The notes under the pieces: generated by a model
What the model saw: only the letters and a program-made list of their open reading frames with translations
Told to the model about the DNA's origin: nothing
Database searches by the model: none
Translations under genes and position numbers: made by a program
Part shown: piece after piece, positions 46,303 to 55,921 of the stretch
Layout: each line of letters begins with the position of its first letter
Position numbering within the stretch: the stretch's first letter is position 1
Source: Cupriavidus pauculus
GTDB lineage: Bacteria; Pseudomonadota; Gammaproteobacteria; Burkholderiales; Burkholderiaceae
NCBI RefSeq assembly: GCF_008801835.1
Contig: NZ_VZOW01000006.1
Coordinates: forward strand, 124,001-188,000
Length of the DNA: 64,000 nt
Direction of reading: 5' to 3'

Positions 46303-48168
46303 TCAGATCACGGTGTCCCAGGGTGCCGACAGCCGCATGGCACCGTTGATCAGGCCGACCATCGAATAGGTCTGCGGGAAGTTGCCCCACATCTCTCCGG
46401 TGATCGGGTGTGTGTCCTCCGAGAGCAATCCAAGCGGATTGCGCGCGGCCAGCATGGCCTCGAAGATCTCGCGCGCCTCTTCGCGCCGGCCAATGCGGGC
46501 CAGCGCGTCGATACGCCAGAAGGTGCAGATATTGAAGGCCGTCTCGGGCTTGCCGAAATCGTCCGGTGCCTCGTAGCGCCGCATGTATGGCCCATCGCAC
46601 AGCGATTCCTCGAGCGCCTTCACGGTCGAGACGAAGCGCGGATCCTTCGGGTCGATGAAGTTGACCTCGGCCATCAGCAGCACGCTGGCGTCCAGTTCCT
46701 TGCCGCCGAAGCTCTCGGCGAAGGCCTGCCGCTGCTCGTTCCACGATTCCTCAAGAATGCGCGTCTTCATGCGATGCGCGTGGTCGTGCCAGTACGCGGC
46801 ACGCGCGGGCTGCTCCAGCTTGACGGCGATCTTGGCCAGGCGGTCGCACGCCACCCAGCTCATCAGCGCCGACGAGGTGTGAATGCGCGCACGCGTGCGC
46901 AATTCCCACATGCCCGCGTCGGGCGTGCCGAACACGCGCACCGCCTGCTCGCCCACGTCCTCGAGCCTGCGGAATTCGGCCGGGCCGCCGCGAAACAGCA
47001 GGCGGTGATCGTGAAACGCCTGCGCGGCGGCCAGCACCACGTTGCCGTAGACATCGTGCTGGAAGTGTTCCTGCGCCTGGTTGCCGACGCGCACCGGGCC
47101 CATACCGCGATAACCGCCCAAGTGGTCGAGGATGCTTTCGGGCAGTTCGCGCTCCAGCCCGATGCCGTAGAGGGGCTGGATATGGCCGTCCTGCGACTGC
47201 ATCACCACGTTCGAGAGCCAGCGCAGATAGTCTTCCATCGTGCCGACTTCGGACAGGCTGTTCAGCGCGCGCACCACGAAAAACGCGTCGCGCAGCCAGC
47301 AGTAGCGGTAGTCCCAGTTGCGTCCGCTGCCCGGCGCCTCGGGAATGCTGGTGGTCATCGCCGCCACGATCGCGCCCGTTTCCTCGTAGAGCGACATTTT
47401 CAGCGTGATGGCCGCGCGGATCACCGCTTCCTGCCATTCGCGCGGCACCGCGAGCCGGCGGCTCCACAGGCGCCAGTACGCGGTGGTTTCCTGTTCGAAA
47501 TCGCGCGCGATGTCTTCCACGCTGTGCGTGAGCGTTTCATCGGGCCCGAGGATGAAGTTGTAGCCGCGCGTGACCAGGAACGGCGTCTGCGACAGCACGT
47601 AGGCCAGCGGCGCATCGGTGGTCATGCGCAGTGTCATGTCCTCGCCGACGTAGCGCACGTGGCTGCTGCCGCGCGTGACCTGTGGCTTGGTGCGTCCCCA
47701 GTTGAAACGCGGCGCGACGGTCACGCGCACGCGCGGCGCGCCGTGGATCGGCCGGATGCGCCGCACCAGCGTCAGCGGCCGGAAGTAGCGGCCGAGCCGG
47801 AAAAAGCGCGGGCAGAAATCGGTGATCTCGAGGCAGCCGCCATGGCGGTCGATCAGCCGCGTGCGCAGCACGGCGGTGTTCGGCTCGTACCACTGCGTGG
47901 CCTCATGAAAGTCTTCGATCTCGATGTTGAAATGCCCGGCGTTCTCGCTGGTGTCCAGCAACGCGTTGAACACCGGATCGCCGTCGAAGCGCGGCATGCA
48001 GCACCACACGATGCGTCCGCGCCCATCCACCAGCGCGGAAAACGCACAGTTGCCGATCATGCCCAGCGACAGCGACGGTTCGGCCTGGCGACAGGAATCG
48101 TCCGAATCGGTGTTGATCGCGGGCGCCTCGGTGGCAACCGTGGGGTTGAGGTTGGCAGGTTCACTCAC
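46303..48168 (-). CDS. Glycoside hydrolase family 15 protein in trehalose operon
   Basis: A 621-residue cytosolic enzyme of the GH15 (glucoamylase/trehalase) type. An N-terminal beta-sandwich (LSLGMIGNCAFSALVDGRGR; FDGDPVFNALLD) is followed by an alpha/alpha barrel with SGRNWDYRYCWLRDAFFVVR and ETAFNICTFWRIDALARIGR, which carry the catalytic acids. Translation starts at GTG 48168, which overlaps the otsB stop by one base (TAGTG) and follows GGGAGGACC. GH15 enzymes act as trehalases in some actinobacteria, so it may degrade trehalose or process glucans; which one is open. Confidence 0.9.
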   Translation of the reverse strand: MSEPANLNPTVATEAPAINTDSDDSCRQAEPSLSLGMIGNCAFSALVDGRGRIVWCCMPRFDGDPVFNALLDTSENAGHFNIEIEDFHEATQWYEPNTAVLRTRLIDRHGGCLEITDFCPRFFRLGRYFRPLTLVRRIRPIHGAPRVRVTVAPRFNWGRTKPQVTRGSSHVRYVGEDMTLRMTTDAPLAYVLSQTPFLVTRGYNFILGPDETLTHSVEDIARDFEQETTAYWRLWSRRLAVPREWQEAVIRAAITLKMSLYEETGAIVAAMTTSIPEAPGSGRNWDYRYCWLRDAFFVVRALNSLSEVGTMEDYLRWLSNVVMQSQDGHIQPLYGIGLERELPESILDHLGGYRGMGPVRVGNQAQEHFQHDVYGNVVLAAAQAFHDHRLLFRGGPAEFRRLEDVGEQAVRVFGTPDAGMWELRTRARIHTSSALMSWVACDRLAKIAVKLEQPARAAYWHDHAHRMKTRILEESWNEQRQAFAESFGGKELDASVLLMAEVNFIDPKDPRFVSTVKALEESLCDGPYMRRYEAPDDFGKPETAFNICTFWRIDALARIGRREEAREIFEAMLAARNPLGLLSEDTHPITGEMWGNFPQTYSMVGLINGAMRLSAPWDTVI

Positions 48169-48962
48169 TACAGGTCCTCCCTGTCTGGCGATGGGGGTGA
48201 GAGGGAATGCTGACCGTTGCGCTGCGCCATCTGCTGAGTCAGTGCATGCGCACAACGGTGCAGCCAGCTGCGCAGGGCGGCAGGCCCTGTCACGCTGACC
48301 GATGCGGCGGTGGCGCGCTGGCCGACCAGCACGCCGATGCCGCCAAGTTCGCGTACCACGCTGAAGCCGGCTTCATCGGTGACGTCATCGCCGGCGAACA
48401 CGGGCAGGCGGCCGGCAAACGGCGGCGAACGCATGAACGTGGCAATCGCGCCGCCCTTGTCGACACCGGCCGGCTTGATCTCCACCACCATCTTGCCGGG
48501 CAGCGCTTCCAGGCCGACCGCATCGCGCAGCACGTCGGCCACGGCCGCGCGCACCAGCGGTTCGAGTTCCGGAACCTGCCGGTAATGAATCGCCACGGCG
48601 ACCGATTTTCGTTCGAGCTGCAGCCCCGGATGGCGCGCCACAAGTGCCTCCAGATGGGGCAGTAGCGGGCCGATGCCGGGCGCCGGCGGGCGCACGATGC
48701 GCTCGGCGCCGTTACGGAATTCCGCGCCGTGCACGCCCGCGGCAGGCAGGCGCAACGGCTGCAGGAAGTGATCGAGCTCGGCCACGGGCCGGCCGGAGAC
48801 AATCGCCAGCGCGCCATCGAGGCAGACATGCAGCGCACGCAGCGTGCCGACCAGTTCCGGTTCGACCTGCACCAGCTCGGGGCGCGGCGCGAGGTCCGCC
48901 AGCGTGCCGTCGAAGTCCAGAAACAGCGCGGTATTGGGTTCGATAAGAGGTAGCGGGGGCAT
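48168..48962 (-). CDS. otsB: Trehalose-6-phosphate phosphatase
   Basis: A 264-residue HAD-superfamily phosphatase that removes phosphate from trehalose 6-phosphate. The nucleophile motif is FLDFDGTLADLAPRP (near 12-26), motif II LAIVSGRP, and motif IV VFAGDDVTDEAGF. VEIKPAGVDKGGA is the typical OtsB lysine segment. I chose the ATG at 48962 (MPPLPLIEPN), which places the first motif at the usual distance. It begins the otsB-GH15-otsA operon and is divergent from ilvA. Confidence 0.95.
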   Translation of the reverse strand: MPPLPLIEPNTALFLDFDGTLADLAPRPELVQVEPELVGTLRALHVCLDGALAIVSGRPVAELDHFLQPLRLPAAGVHGAEFRNGAERIVRPPAPGIGPLLPHLEALVARHPGLQLERKSVAVAIHYRQVPELEPLVRAAVADVLRDAVGLEALPGKMVVEIKPAGVDKGGAIATFMRSPPFAGRLPVFAGDDVTDEAGFSVVRELGGIGVLVGQRATAASVSVTGPAALRSWLHRCAHALTQQMAQRNGQHSLSPPSPDREDL

Positions 48963-49148
48963 CGCGTGAAACCGTAACACGTCGATTTGACGAGCGTCCA
49001 CCGGGCGCTGTCCTACAACAGTGGCCTTTGCGGCACGTTTGCGCTGCGGACCCGTTGGCCGGGGCCGCCCGTGCGCCATCCATTATCATTGGCGCTTTCC
49101 GCCGATTTTTCCGGCTTTTTTTGCCACCGCGCCGTGGCAATCGCAGAC

Positions 49149-50684
49149 ATGACCCGCACCCCAGCCCAGCCCGACTATTTGAAGAAGATCCTGACCGCCA
49201 AGGTGTACGACGTGGCCCAGGAAACCGAGCTTACCTATGCGAGCGCGCTGTCGGCGCGCACCAACAATGCGGTGTGGTTCAAGCGCGAGGACACCCAGCC
49301 CGTGTTCTCGTTCAAGCTGCGGGGCGCGTACAACAAGATGGCGTCCCTCGCGCCGGAAGAGCTCAAGCGCGGCGTGATCGCGGCATCGGCCGGCAACCAT
49401 GCGCAGGGGGTGGCCCTCTCGGCCGCGCGGCTGCAGTGCAAGGCGATCATCGCGATGCCCACCACCACGCCGCAGGTGAAGATCGACGCGGTGCGCGAGC
49501 GCGGCGGCGAATGGGTGCAGATCGTGTTGCACGGCGATTCGTACAGCGACGCCTACCTGCACGCGGCCGAGCTGGAAAAGAAGCACAAGCTGACCTTTAT
49601 CCATCCGTTCGACGATCCCGACGTGATTGCCGGCCAGGGCACCATCGCGATGGAAATCCTGCGCCAGCATCCGGGCCCGATCCACGCGATCTTCGTCGCG
49701 ATCGGCGGCGGCGGCCTGATTTCCGGCATCGCGTCGTACGTCAAGGCCGTGCGCCCGGAGATCAAGGTGATTGGCGTGCAGACCTACGATTCGGACGCGA
49801 TGAAGCGTTCGATCGACGCCCGCAAGCGCGTCGAGTTGAAGGACGTGGGCCTGTTCTCCGACGGCACCGCCGTGAAGCTGGTCGGCAAGGAAACCTTCCG
49901 CATTACGCGCGAGCTGGTCGACGACATCATCCTGGTCGACACCGACGCGATCTGCGCGGGCCTCAAGGATGTCTTCCAGGACACGCGCAGCATCCTGGAA
50001 CCGGCCGGCGCGCTGGCCGTGGCGGGCCTGAAGGCCTACGCCGCGCGCGAAAAGCTCAAGAACCAGCACCTCGTGGCGATCGCCTGCGGCGCCAACATGA
50101 ACTTCGACCGCCTGCGCTTCGTGGCCGAACGCGCCGAGGTGGGCGAAGCGCGCGAGGCGATCTTCGCCGTGACGATCCCCGAGGAACGCGGCAGCTTCAA
50201 GCGCTTCTGCGAGCAGGTTGGCACGCGCAGCGTGACCGAGTTCAACTACCGCATCGCCGACACCGGCGTGGCGCATATCTTTGTGGGCGTGCAGATCGCC
50301 AGCCGCGCGGAAAGCGACAAGATCGCCGCCAATTTCCGCCGCCACGGTTTCGACACGCTGGACCTGTCCAATGACGAGCTGGCCAAGCAGCACATCCGCT
50401 ACATGGTCGGCGGCCATTCGCCGCTGGCGCACGACGAGCTGCTGTATCGCTTCGAATTCCCCGAGCGGCCGGGCGCGCTGATGCGTTTCCTGTCGAGCAT
50501 GAGCCCGAACTGGAACATCAGCCTGTTCCACTACCGCAACCAGGGCGCCGACACCTCGAACATCCTGGTCGGCATCCAGGTGCCGAAAAACGAGAAGCGC
50601 GCATTCCGCAGCTTCCTTTCCACGCTCGGTTACGTACACTGGGACGAGACCGACAATCCCGTCTACAAGCTGTTCCTGTCCTGA
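49149..50684 (+). CDS. ilvA: Threonine ammonia-lyase, biosynthetic
   Basis: A 511-residue PLP enzyme that turns threonine into 2-oxobutanoate, the first step of isoleucine synthesis. The PLP lysine is Lys56 in [12 protein letters not shown], and the phosphate loop is [15 protein letters not shown]. Two ACT-like regulatory domains fill the C-terminal 180 residues ([26 protein letters not shown]), as in isoleucine-inhibited enzymes. I chose the ATG at 49149 ([13 protein letters not shown]), the usual start region. queF follows after 8 bp. Confidence 0.97.
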   Translation: MTRTPAQPDYLKKILTAKVYDVAQETELTYASALSARTNNAVWFKREDTQPVFSFKLRGAYNKMASLAPEELKRGVIAASAGNHAQGVALSAARLQCKAIIAMPTTTPQVKIDAVRERGGEWVQIVLHGDSYSDAYLHAAELEKKHKLTFIHPFDDPDVIAGQGTIAMEILRQHPGPIHAIFVAIGGGGLISGIASYVKAVRPEIKVIGVQTYDSDAMKRSIDARKRVELKDVGLFSDGTAVKLVGKETFRITRELVDDIILVDTDAICAGLKDVFQDTRSILEPAGALAVAGLKAYAAREKLKNQHLVAIACGANMNFDRLRFVAERAEVGEAREAIFAVTIPEERGSFKRFCEQVGTRSVTEFNYRIADTGVAHIFVGVQIASRAESDKIAANFRRHGFDTLDLSNDELAKQHIRYMVGGHSPLAHDELLYRFEFPERPGALMRFLSSMSPNWNISLFHYRNQGADTSNILVGIQVPKNEKRAFRSFLSTLGYVHWDETDNPVYKLFLS

Positions 50685-50692
50685 ATCGAATC

Positions 50693-51526
50693 ATGACGCT
50701 TCCTGAGCACTCGCCGCTAGGCAAGGCCTCGGCCTACAAGACCGAATACGATCCCACCCTGCTGTTTCCGATTCCGCGCCAGGCCAAGCGCACGGAAATC
50801 GGCCTCGATGAAGGCAAGGCGCTGCCGTTTTTTGGCGTCGACATCTGGAATGCCTACGAGGTGTCCTGGCTCAATCTCAAGGGCAAGCCGCAGGTGGCGC
50901 TGGCCACGTTCATCATTCCGGCCGATACGCCGAATATCGTCGAATCGAAGTCGTTCAAGCTGTATCTGAATTCGTTCAACCAGACCAAGCTGGCATCGGC
51001 CGAAGCGCTGCAGCAGATGCTCCAGCGCGATGTCTCGGCGGCCACGGGCGGCACGGTGCAGGTGCGGCTGGTGACCGAGGCCGATCTGGGCACGCAGAAG
51101 ATGGGCGAACTGGACGGCCTGCTGCTGGACCGGCTCGACATCGAGACCGACATCTACGAGCCGGACCCGACGCTGCTCAAGGCCGATCAGGAAGAGTCGC
51201 CCGTGGAGGAATCGCTGGTGTCGCATCTGCTGAAGTCGAACTGCCTGGTGACGGGCCAGCCTGACTGGGGCAGCGTGCAGATCCGCTACGTGGGCGCACC
51301 GATCGACCAGGAAGGCCTACTCAAGTATCTGATCTCGTTCCGCAACCACAACGAGTTTCACGAGCAATGCGTCGAGCGGATCTTCACCGACGTGATGCGC
51401 ATGTGCAAGCCGGTAAAACTTGCGGTCTACGCGCGCTACACACGTCGTGGCGGGCTCGACATCAACCCGTTCCGCACCAACTTCAACACGCCGTGGCCCG
51501 ATAACCGGCGCAACGCGCGGCAGTAA
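50693..51526 (+). CDS. queF: NADPH-dependent 7-cyano-7-deazaguanine reductase
   Basis: A 277-residue tunnelling-fold enzyme that reduces preQ0 to preQ1 for queuosine in tRNA. The catalytic pair is Cys184 in [17 protein letters not shown] with Asp191. [18 protein letters not shown] (near 81-98) is the NADPH-binding QueF motif. The long form with two T-fold halves matches E. coli QueF. It is 8 bp downstream of ilvA, so the two are likely cotranscribed, although the pathways are unrelated. Confidence 0.97.
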   Translation: MTLPEHSPLGKASAYKTEYDPTLLFPIPRQAKRTEIGLDEGKALPFFGVDIWNAYEVSWLNLKGKPQVALATFIIPADTPNIVESKSFKLYLNSFNQTKLASAEALQQMLQRDVSAATGGTVQVRLVTEADLGTQKMGELDGLLLDRLDIETDIYEPDPTLLKADQEESPVEESLVSHLLKSNCLVTGQPDWGSVQIRYVGAPIDQEGLLKYLISFRNHNEFHEQCVERIFTDVMRMCKPVKLAVYARYTRRGGLDINPFRTNFNTPWPDNRRNARQ

Positions 51527-51536
51527 GCACCGCACC

Positions 51537-51553
51537 GGCAGGCGTTTCCTGCC
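51537..51553. terminator. Hairpin just after queF
   Basis: Perfect arms GGCAGG and CCTGCC around CGTTT, 10 bp after the queF stop, in the 75-bp gap to the convergent porin gene. T-run is absent. Confidence 0.45.
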
Positions 51554-51568
51554 GCCCTCGCCGTCACT

Positions 51569-51594
51569 GCGTTGCGCGGGATCCCGCGCAACGC
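51569..51594. other. 26-bp perfect palindrome between queF and porin genes
   Basis: The two 13-bp halves, GCGTTGCGCGGGA and TCCCGCGCAACGC, are exact reverse complements with no spacer. It ends 7 bp before the porin stop. As RNA it would fold into a long hairpin from either strand, so it may stop both convergent transcripts; as DNA it could bind a dimeric protein. Confidence 0.8.
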
Positions 51595-51601
51595 GCGTCG
51601 C

Positions 51602-53008
51602 TCAGAACTCCGCGTGCGCGCGGATGCCGATGAATTTGGCCGGTCCGCGATCGCGGTTGTAGCCCGGGTTTCGCACGTACTGGAAATCCGGGCTCAGGCT
51701 CAGCGTCTTCCACACGGCAATGCTGTAGTAGACCTCGAAGACCTGTTCTGGCCCATAGCGCAGCGCGCCATCGCCAAGGAACGCGCCCAGTCCGCCGGCG
51801 GCCAGGTAGCTGCGGTGCGATGATCCCAGCATGTTCACCGCCACCGCAATGCCCAGTTCGTCATTGGGACGGCCCCATGACGCGCCCTTGAGCGTGCCGC
51901 CGCCCGACACCTGCCGGCCGATTTCCGTGAACGCGTAAGTTTCTGTCTTGTCATCGGACCAGTTGGCGCGCACGAACACGCCGGCGCCGTCGGCCACTTC
52001 CTGCAGCAGCGCAACGCCGACACCCATCTTGGTGTGCTCGCGGCGCACGTCGCCCACATCGGGCGTCACGCCGTTGGCCTGGCCGAATGCGATCGCGTCG
52101 TTGAAGGCGCCCATGTTGGCCTTGTTCCGCCACAGCAGCAGCCGCGCCTGCCCGGGGCGGCCTGCGATGGCATAGCGCTTTTCCAGTTCCAGCATCTGGC
52201 CGTAGTGCTCGAACAGCCGCGTGTCGAGCGCGCGGCCGTTCGATTCCTGCGGCTGCAGGAAATGCCCGAAGCGCGCCGACCAGCCATCGCCGATGTATTC
52301 GATGGCCGCGCCCCAGTCGTAGCCGCGCGAATCGGCCGGGTAATCCCAGGAGCCGTGCGTCATGAACGACCAGTTCATGAATTGCGTGCGCGGGTCCGAC
52401 CAATAGGGATTCACGTCGAACACATCGATCACGCCGAAGTTGCCGGCGGTCAGCACGACGCGCTGCTTGTCGACGGTACGCGCGAACTGGTTGAAATCGG
52501 CCTCAAGCGTTTCCTCGCCGCCGCCCATGCCCCAGTACTGCCGGATAAAGGCGCGGGCGCGATAGACCTTCGGGCTCGTGCTGGCCGTCTTGGCCAGTTC
52601 GCCATTGGACAGGCCGCCCATGCCGTGCAACTCGGAAAATGGCACGCCCTGTGCCACCTCGGGGTTGAGGTGGAATTCGGCTCCCTTCCAGAGCCGCAGG
52701 CCCAGGTCAAACGTGGCGGTGAACGAATAGCTCTTGGCACGATTCGGCGTCAGGCTGTTTTCCCCGGAGTACGCGGCGCCGAACGACGGCTTGCGCTGCC
52801 AGATGTAGGTGGTCTGGCCGTGGAAAGCGAACGGGCTTTCCAGATCGTTCACCAGCGGCACGCTGGCCGCAGGCGGGTTCACGGCCGTCGTTTCCTGCGC
52901 CTGGGCCGCCCACGGCAATGCCGTACTCGCGACGATGCAGGCGGCGAGGTGACGGACAAAGCGAGGGCGCGGCCGCGGCATGGCGGCCAGGAAACGGAAA
53001 CGCAGCAT
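51602..53008 (-). CDS. OprB-type carbohydrate porin
   Basis: A 468-residue outer-membrane channel. A signal peptide ends near ALPWAAQAQE (about residue 39). FAFHGQTTYIWQRKPSFGAA, the AYSGENSLTP segment, and SFTATFDLGLRLWKGAEFHL are typical of carbohydrate-selective OprB porins. The chain ends in Phe (HAEF), as needed for assembly by the BAM machine. I chose the ATG at 53008 (MLRFRFLAAM). It is convergent with queF and divergent from the TetR regulator. The sugar is not known. Confidence 0.92.
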   Translation of the reverse strand: MLRFRFLAAMPRPRPRFVRHLAACIVASTALPWAAQAQETTAVNPPAASVPLVNDLESPFAFHGQTTYIWQRKPSFGAAYSGENSLTPNRAKSYSFTATFDLGLRLWKGAEFHLNPEVAQGVPFSELHGMGGLSNGELAKTASTSPKVYRARAFIRQYWGMGGGEETLEADFNQFARTVDKQRVVLTAGNFGVIDVFDVNPYWSDPRTQFMNWSFMTHGSWDYPADSRGYDWGAAIEYIGDGWSARFGHFLQPQESNGRALDTRLFEHYGQMLELEKRYAIAGRPGQARLLLWRNKANMGAFNDAIAFGQANGVTPDVGDVRREHTKMGVGVALLQEVADGAGVFVRANWSDDKTETYAFTEIGRQVSGGGTLKGASWGRPNDELGIAVAVNMLGSSHRSYLAAGGLGAFLGDGALRYGPEQVFEVYYSIAVWKTLSLSPDFQYVRNPGYNRDRGPAKFIGIRAHAEF

Positions 53009-53062
53009 AGGAAACCCGGGATGCGGATGCACCAACCACGGGCACCCTTCTGGACAGGCGCG

Positions 53063-53091
53063 AGCATAGCCAAGCCCACATGACATGTCTA
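53063..53091 (-). promoter_or_regulatory. Sigma-70 promoter of the porin gene
   Basis: On the minus strand, TAGACA (53091-53086) and TATGCT (53068-53063) are separated by exactly 17 bp. Transcription would start near 53056, giving a leader of about 48 nt before the porin ATG. An 8-bp palindrome GACATGTC overlaps the -35 box and spacer. Confidence 0.55.
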
Positions 53092-53184
53092 CCTCGCTTT
53101 GCTGCGTTGCAGCATTCCTCCAACGCTTGCTTTATCAACACGTGCCGGTGAAGCCAAGCCGACGTTGTAACGGATCTTGTATTA

Positions 53185-53202
53185 ATTAATTCGAAAATTA
53201 AT
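53185..53202. promoter_or_regulatory. AT-rich inverted repeat, putative operator of the TetR gene
   Basis: Arms ATTAATT and AATTAAT are separated by CGAA in an AT-rich island 45 bp before the TetR start. In a genome this GC-rich such an island is likely a promoter and repressor site. It lies between the divergent porin and TetR genes. Confidence 0.45.
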
Positions 53203-53246
53203 ATTGAGCGGAATTCGCTGACTTCGACGTATCTGAACCGGTTCCG

Positions 53247-53921
53247 ATGCCTGCTCGCACGCCACCCGATCCACCGCGCCGCCCTGGCCGCCCTGCCGCG
53301 CAGGCAGCCGACGCCGGCCAGCGCGACCGCCTGATCGACGCCGCCGTCACGCTGTTTGCCCGCCACGGCGTGGCGGCGACGTCGACCAAGGCCATCGCCG
53401 CCGGGGCTGGCGTCACGCCCGCGCTGGTCCACTACTACTTTGGCGACCGCGACGCGCTGCTCGACGCGATCTTCGAAGAACGGCTGCAGCCGCTGATCGA
53501 GCATGTCTTCGGGACGCTCCAGGCCGGTCCGCCCGACCCCGTCGCACGCATCCAGGCGCTGGCCGGTCAGTTGATCCGCACCGCGTCGGCCACGCCATGG
53601 TTTCCGGGCCTGTGGATCCGCGAGATCGTCGGCACCGAGGGCCAGTTGCGCGAGCGGCTGTTGCAGCGGGTGGCCCTGCAACGCGCGCAGTTGATCATCA
53701 ATCCGCTGGCGGCCGCCCATGCGCAGGGCCGCCTAAATCCCGACCTGGAGCCCGCGCTGGTGATGGTGTCGCTGATCGGACTGACGCTGTTGCCGCTGGC
53801 CACCACGCATATCTGGCGCGCTTTGCCCGGCGCCGCTGACATCGACACCGACACGCTGGTGCGCCACGTCACCGCCCTGCTGGGCCACGGCCTGTCCGCG
53901 CCGCCCAAGAACCCTGCCTGA
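53247..53921 (+). CDS. TetR family regulator of the adjoining ABC exporter
   Basis: A 224-residue repressor-type protein. A Pro/Arg-rich N-terminus (RTPPDPPRRPGRPAAQA) precedes the helix-turn-helix near 27-72 (LIDAAVTLFARHGVAATST; TPALVHYYFGDRDALLDA). The C-terminal half should bind a drug-like ligand. The gene begins a run with the membrane fusion, ABC and outer-membrane genes, as CecR precedes ybhGFSR in E. coli. It probably represses this operon. The CecR comparison is by gene order, not sequence. Confidence 0.93.
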   Translation: MPARTPPDPPRRPGRPAAQAADAGQRDRLIDAAVTLFARHGVAATSTKAIAAGAGVTPALVHYYFGDRDALLDAIFEERLQPLIEHVFGTLQAGPPDPVARIQALAGQLIRTASATPWFPGLWIREIVGTEGQLRERLLQRVALQRAQLIINPLAAAHAQGRLNPDLEPALVMVSLIGLTLLPLATTHIWRALPGAADIDTDTLVRHVTALLGHGLSAPPKNPA

Positions 53922-53942
53922 ACCTGGTATCCCGGAGCCCGC

Positions 53943-54914
53943 ATGACGCTTCCCGTCCCGAACCGCGCCTGGCCCCTGCTTCTGGCCGCGATGACCGTGC
54001 CGCTGCTCGCTGCCTGCAGCAACGACAAGACCACGACCTGGCAGGGCTATGTCGAAGGGGAATTCGTCGCGGTGGCGTCGCCGTTCGCGGGCCGGCTCGA
54101 AAAGCTTGCCGTCGACCGAGGCCAGCAGGTCGACAATGGCGCGCCGCTGTTCACGCTGGAATCGGATGACGAACGCGCCGCGCGTCAGCAGGCCGCCGAG
54201 CAGGTGCGCGTGGCGCAGGCACAACTGGCCGACATCCAGACCGGCAAGCGCCCTGTGGAAGTCGACGTCAATCGCGCGCAACTGCTGCAGGCGCAGGCGC
54301 AGGCCAATCGCAGCGCCGCGCAGCGCAAGCGCGACGAAGCGCAGTTCGAGATCGGCGGCATCTCGAAAGCGCAGCTCGACGAAAGCCGCGCCACCGCCGA
54401 CGCCGACGCGGCACGCGTGCGCGAACTGCAGCGCGATATCGATGTGGCGCGCCTGCCCGGCCGCAAGGACCAACTGGCCGCGCAAAGCGCGCAAGTGGAG
54501 GCCGCGCGCGCAGCGCTGGCGCAGGCCGAATGGAAGCTGTCGCGCAAATCGGTCAACGCCACCGTGGCGGGCCTGGTCTACGACGTGCCGTTTCGCCCCG
54601 GCGAATGGGTGCCGGCCGGCAGCGCCGTAGTGCGCATGCTGCCGCCGGGCAACGTCAAGGTGCGCTTCTATGTGCCGGAGGCTGTGGTGGGATCGCTGCG
54701 CAATGGCCAGGCGGTCAGCGTCCGCTGCGACGGTTGCGCGGCACCCGTCGCTGCCACGATCACCTACGTGTCGAACGAAGCCGAGTTCACGCCCCCGGTC
54801 ATCTACAGCAACGAAACGCGCCGCAAGCTGGTATTCCTGATCGAGGCCCGCCCCGCCACGGCCGACGCCCCGAAACTGCGTCCGGGCCAGCCGGTAGAGG
54901 TGGCGTCATCATGA
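53943..54914 (+). CDS. HlyD-type membrane fusion lipoprotein (YbhG-like)
   Basis: A 323-residue periplasmic adaptor. The lipobox VPLLAACS places the lipidated Cys near residue 24. A biotinyl-lipoyl half (VASPFAGRLEKLAVDRGQQV) is split by a long coiled-coil hairpin rich in Gln/Ala/Arg (about 75-190), and a beta-barrel region follows (GEWVPAGSAVVRMLPPGNVK). It links the inner-membrane ABC pump with the outer-membrane factor encoded downstream. It starts 21 bp after tetR and overlaps the ATPase start as ATGA. Confidence 0.94.
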   Translation: MTLPVPNRAWPLLLAAMTVPLLAACSNDKTTTWQGYVEGEFVAVASPFAGRLEKLAVDRGQQVDNGAPLFTLESDDERAARQQAAEQVRVAQAQLADIQTGKRPVEVDVNRAQLLQAQAQANRSAAQRKRDEAQFEIGGISKAQLDESRATADADAARVRELQRDIDVARLPGRKDQLAAQSAQVEAARAALAQAEWKLSRKSVNATVAGLVYDVPFRPGEWVPAGSAVVRMLPPGNVKVRFYVPEAVVGSLRNGQAVSVRCDGCAAPVAATITYVSNEAEFTPPVIYSNETRRKLVFLIEARPATADAPKLRPGQPVEVASS

Positions 54915-55921
54915 CGGCCGCGGCAAACGGCCAGGGCGGCCTGGCGATCGATGTGCACAACCTGAACAAGCACTTCGGTGACAAGCACGTGGTCAACGAT
55001 CTGACCATGCAGGTGGCGCGCGGCGAGATCTTCGGCTTCCTTGGCCCCAACGGCAGCGGCAAGACCACGTCGATCCGCATGATGTGCGGCCTGCTGACCC
55101 CCGATTCGGGGTCGGGCACCTGCCTAGGATTCGACATCATCAAGGAAGCGGCGCAGATCAAGCGCAACGTCGGCTACATGACGCAGCGCTTTTCCTACTG
55201 GGAAGATCTGTCGATCCGCGAAAACCTCGATTTTGTCGCGCGCGTCTACGGCATGGCCAACCGCCGCGACGTCGTGGATCGTGCGCTGGAGGACCTGGGG
55301 CTGCAGTCTCGCGCCGAACAGCTGGCGGGCTCGCTGTCGGGCGGCTGGAAGCAGCGGCTGGCGCTGGCCGCGTGCCTGCTGCACAAGCCGCAGCTGTTGC
55401 TGCTCGATGAGCCCACGGCGGGCGTGGACCCGAAAGCGCGCCGCGACTTCTGGGAACAGCTGCATCAGCTGGCGGCGCAAGGCATCTCCGTGCTGGTCAG
55501 CACGCACTACATGGACGAGGCCGAGCGCTGCCACAAGCTTGCCTATATCGCGTACGGCAAGCTGCTGGCGCAAGGCACATCGGACGAGGTGGTCGCCAGC
55601 CAGCATCTGAGCACATGGAGCGTGGAAGGCGAAAACCTCGCCGCGCTGTCCGCGCAACTGCAAGGCAAGCCCGGCGTCGACCAGACCGTGGCGTTCGGCA
55701 CCGCGCTGCACGTCACCGGCAAGGACCCCGCGCTGCTCGAACAGACGCTCAGGCAGGCCGCTGGCGCCAATCATCGGATCACGCCAGCGCAGACCAGCCT
55801 CGAAGACGTGTTCATCTACATGATGGGCGGCGCACAGGACAACATGGCCACTGCGGGCGCCGGCAAGCCGGCCGCGCGGGCTGGGCGGAGCCGGCCGCAC
55901 GACACCCGGGAGCCGTCATGA
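54911..55921 (+). CDS. ABC-2 exporter ATP-binding protein (YbhF-like, single domain)
   Basis: A 336-residue ATPase with Walker A GPNGSGKTTSIRMMCGLL, signature LSGGWKQRLALAACLL, Walker B LLLLDEPTAGVDPKARRD and the H-loop STHYMDEAERC. The last 80 residues form the accessory C-terminal region of ABC-2 drug exporters. E. coli YbhF has two ATPase halves; this protein has one. The ATG at 54911 overlaps the HlyD stop, and the stop overlaps the permease start (ATGA both times), so the three are tightly coupled. Confidence 0.95.
   Translation: MTAAANGQGGLAIDVHNLNKHFGDKHVVNDLTMQVARGEIFGFLGPNGSGKTTSIRMMCGLLTPDSGSGTCLGFDIIKEAAQIKRNVGYMTQRFSYWEDLSIRENLDFVARVYGMANRRDVVDRALEDLGLQSRAEQLAGSLSGGWKQRLALAACLLHKPQLLLLDEPTAGVDPKARRDFWEQLHQLAAQGISVLVSTHYMDEAERCHKLAYIAYGKLLAQGTSDEVVASQHLSTWSVEGENLAALSAQLQGKPGVDQTVAFGTALHVTGKDPALLEQTLRQAAGANHRITPAQTSLEDVFIYMMGGAQDNMATAGAGKPAARAGRSRPHDTREPS

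Noticed and set aside
46273-48213. Plus-strand open frame opposite the GH15 gene
   Set aside because: Composition and exact overlap with a strongly supported gene show it is a shadow frame.
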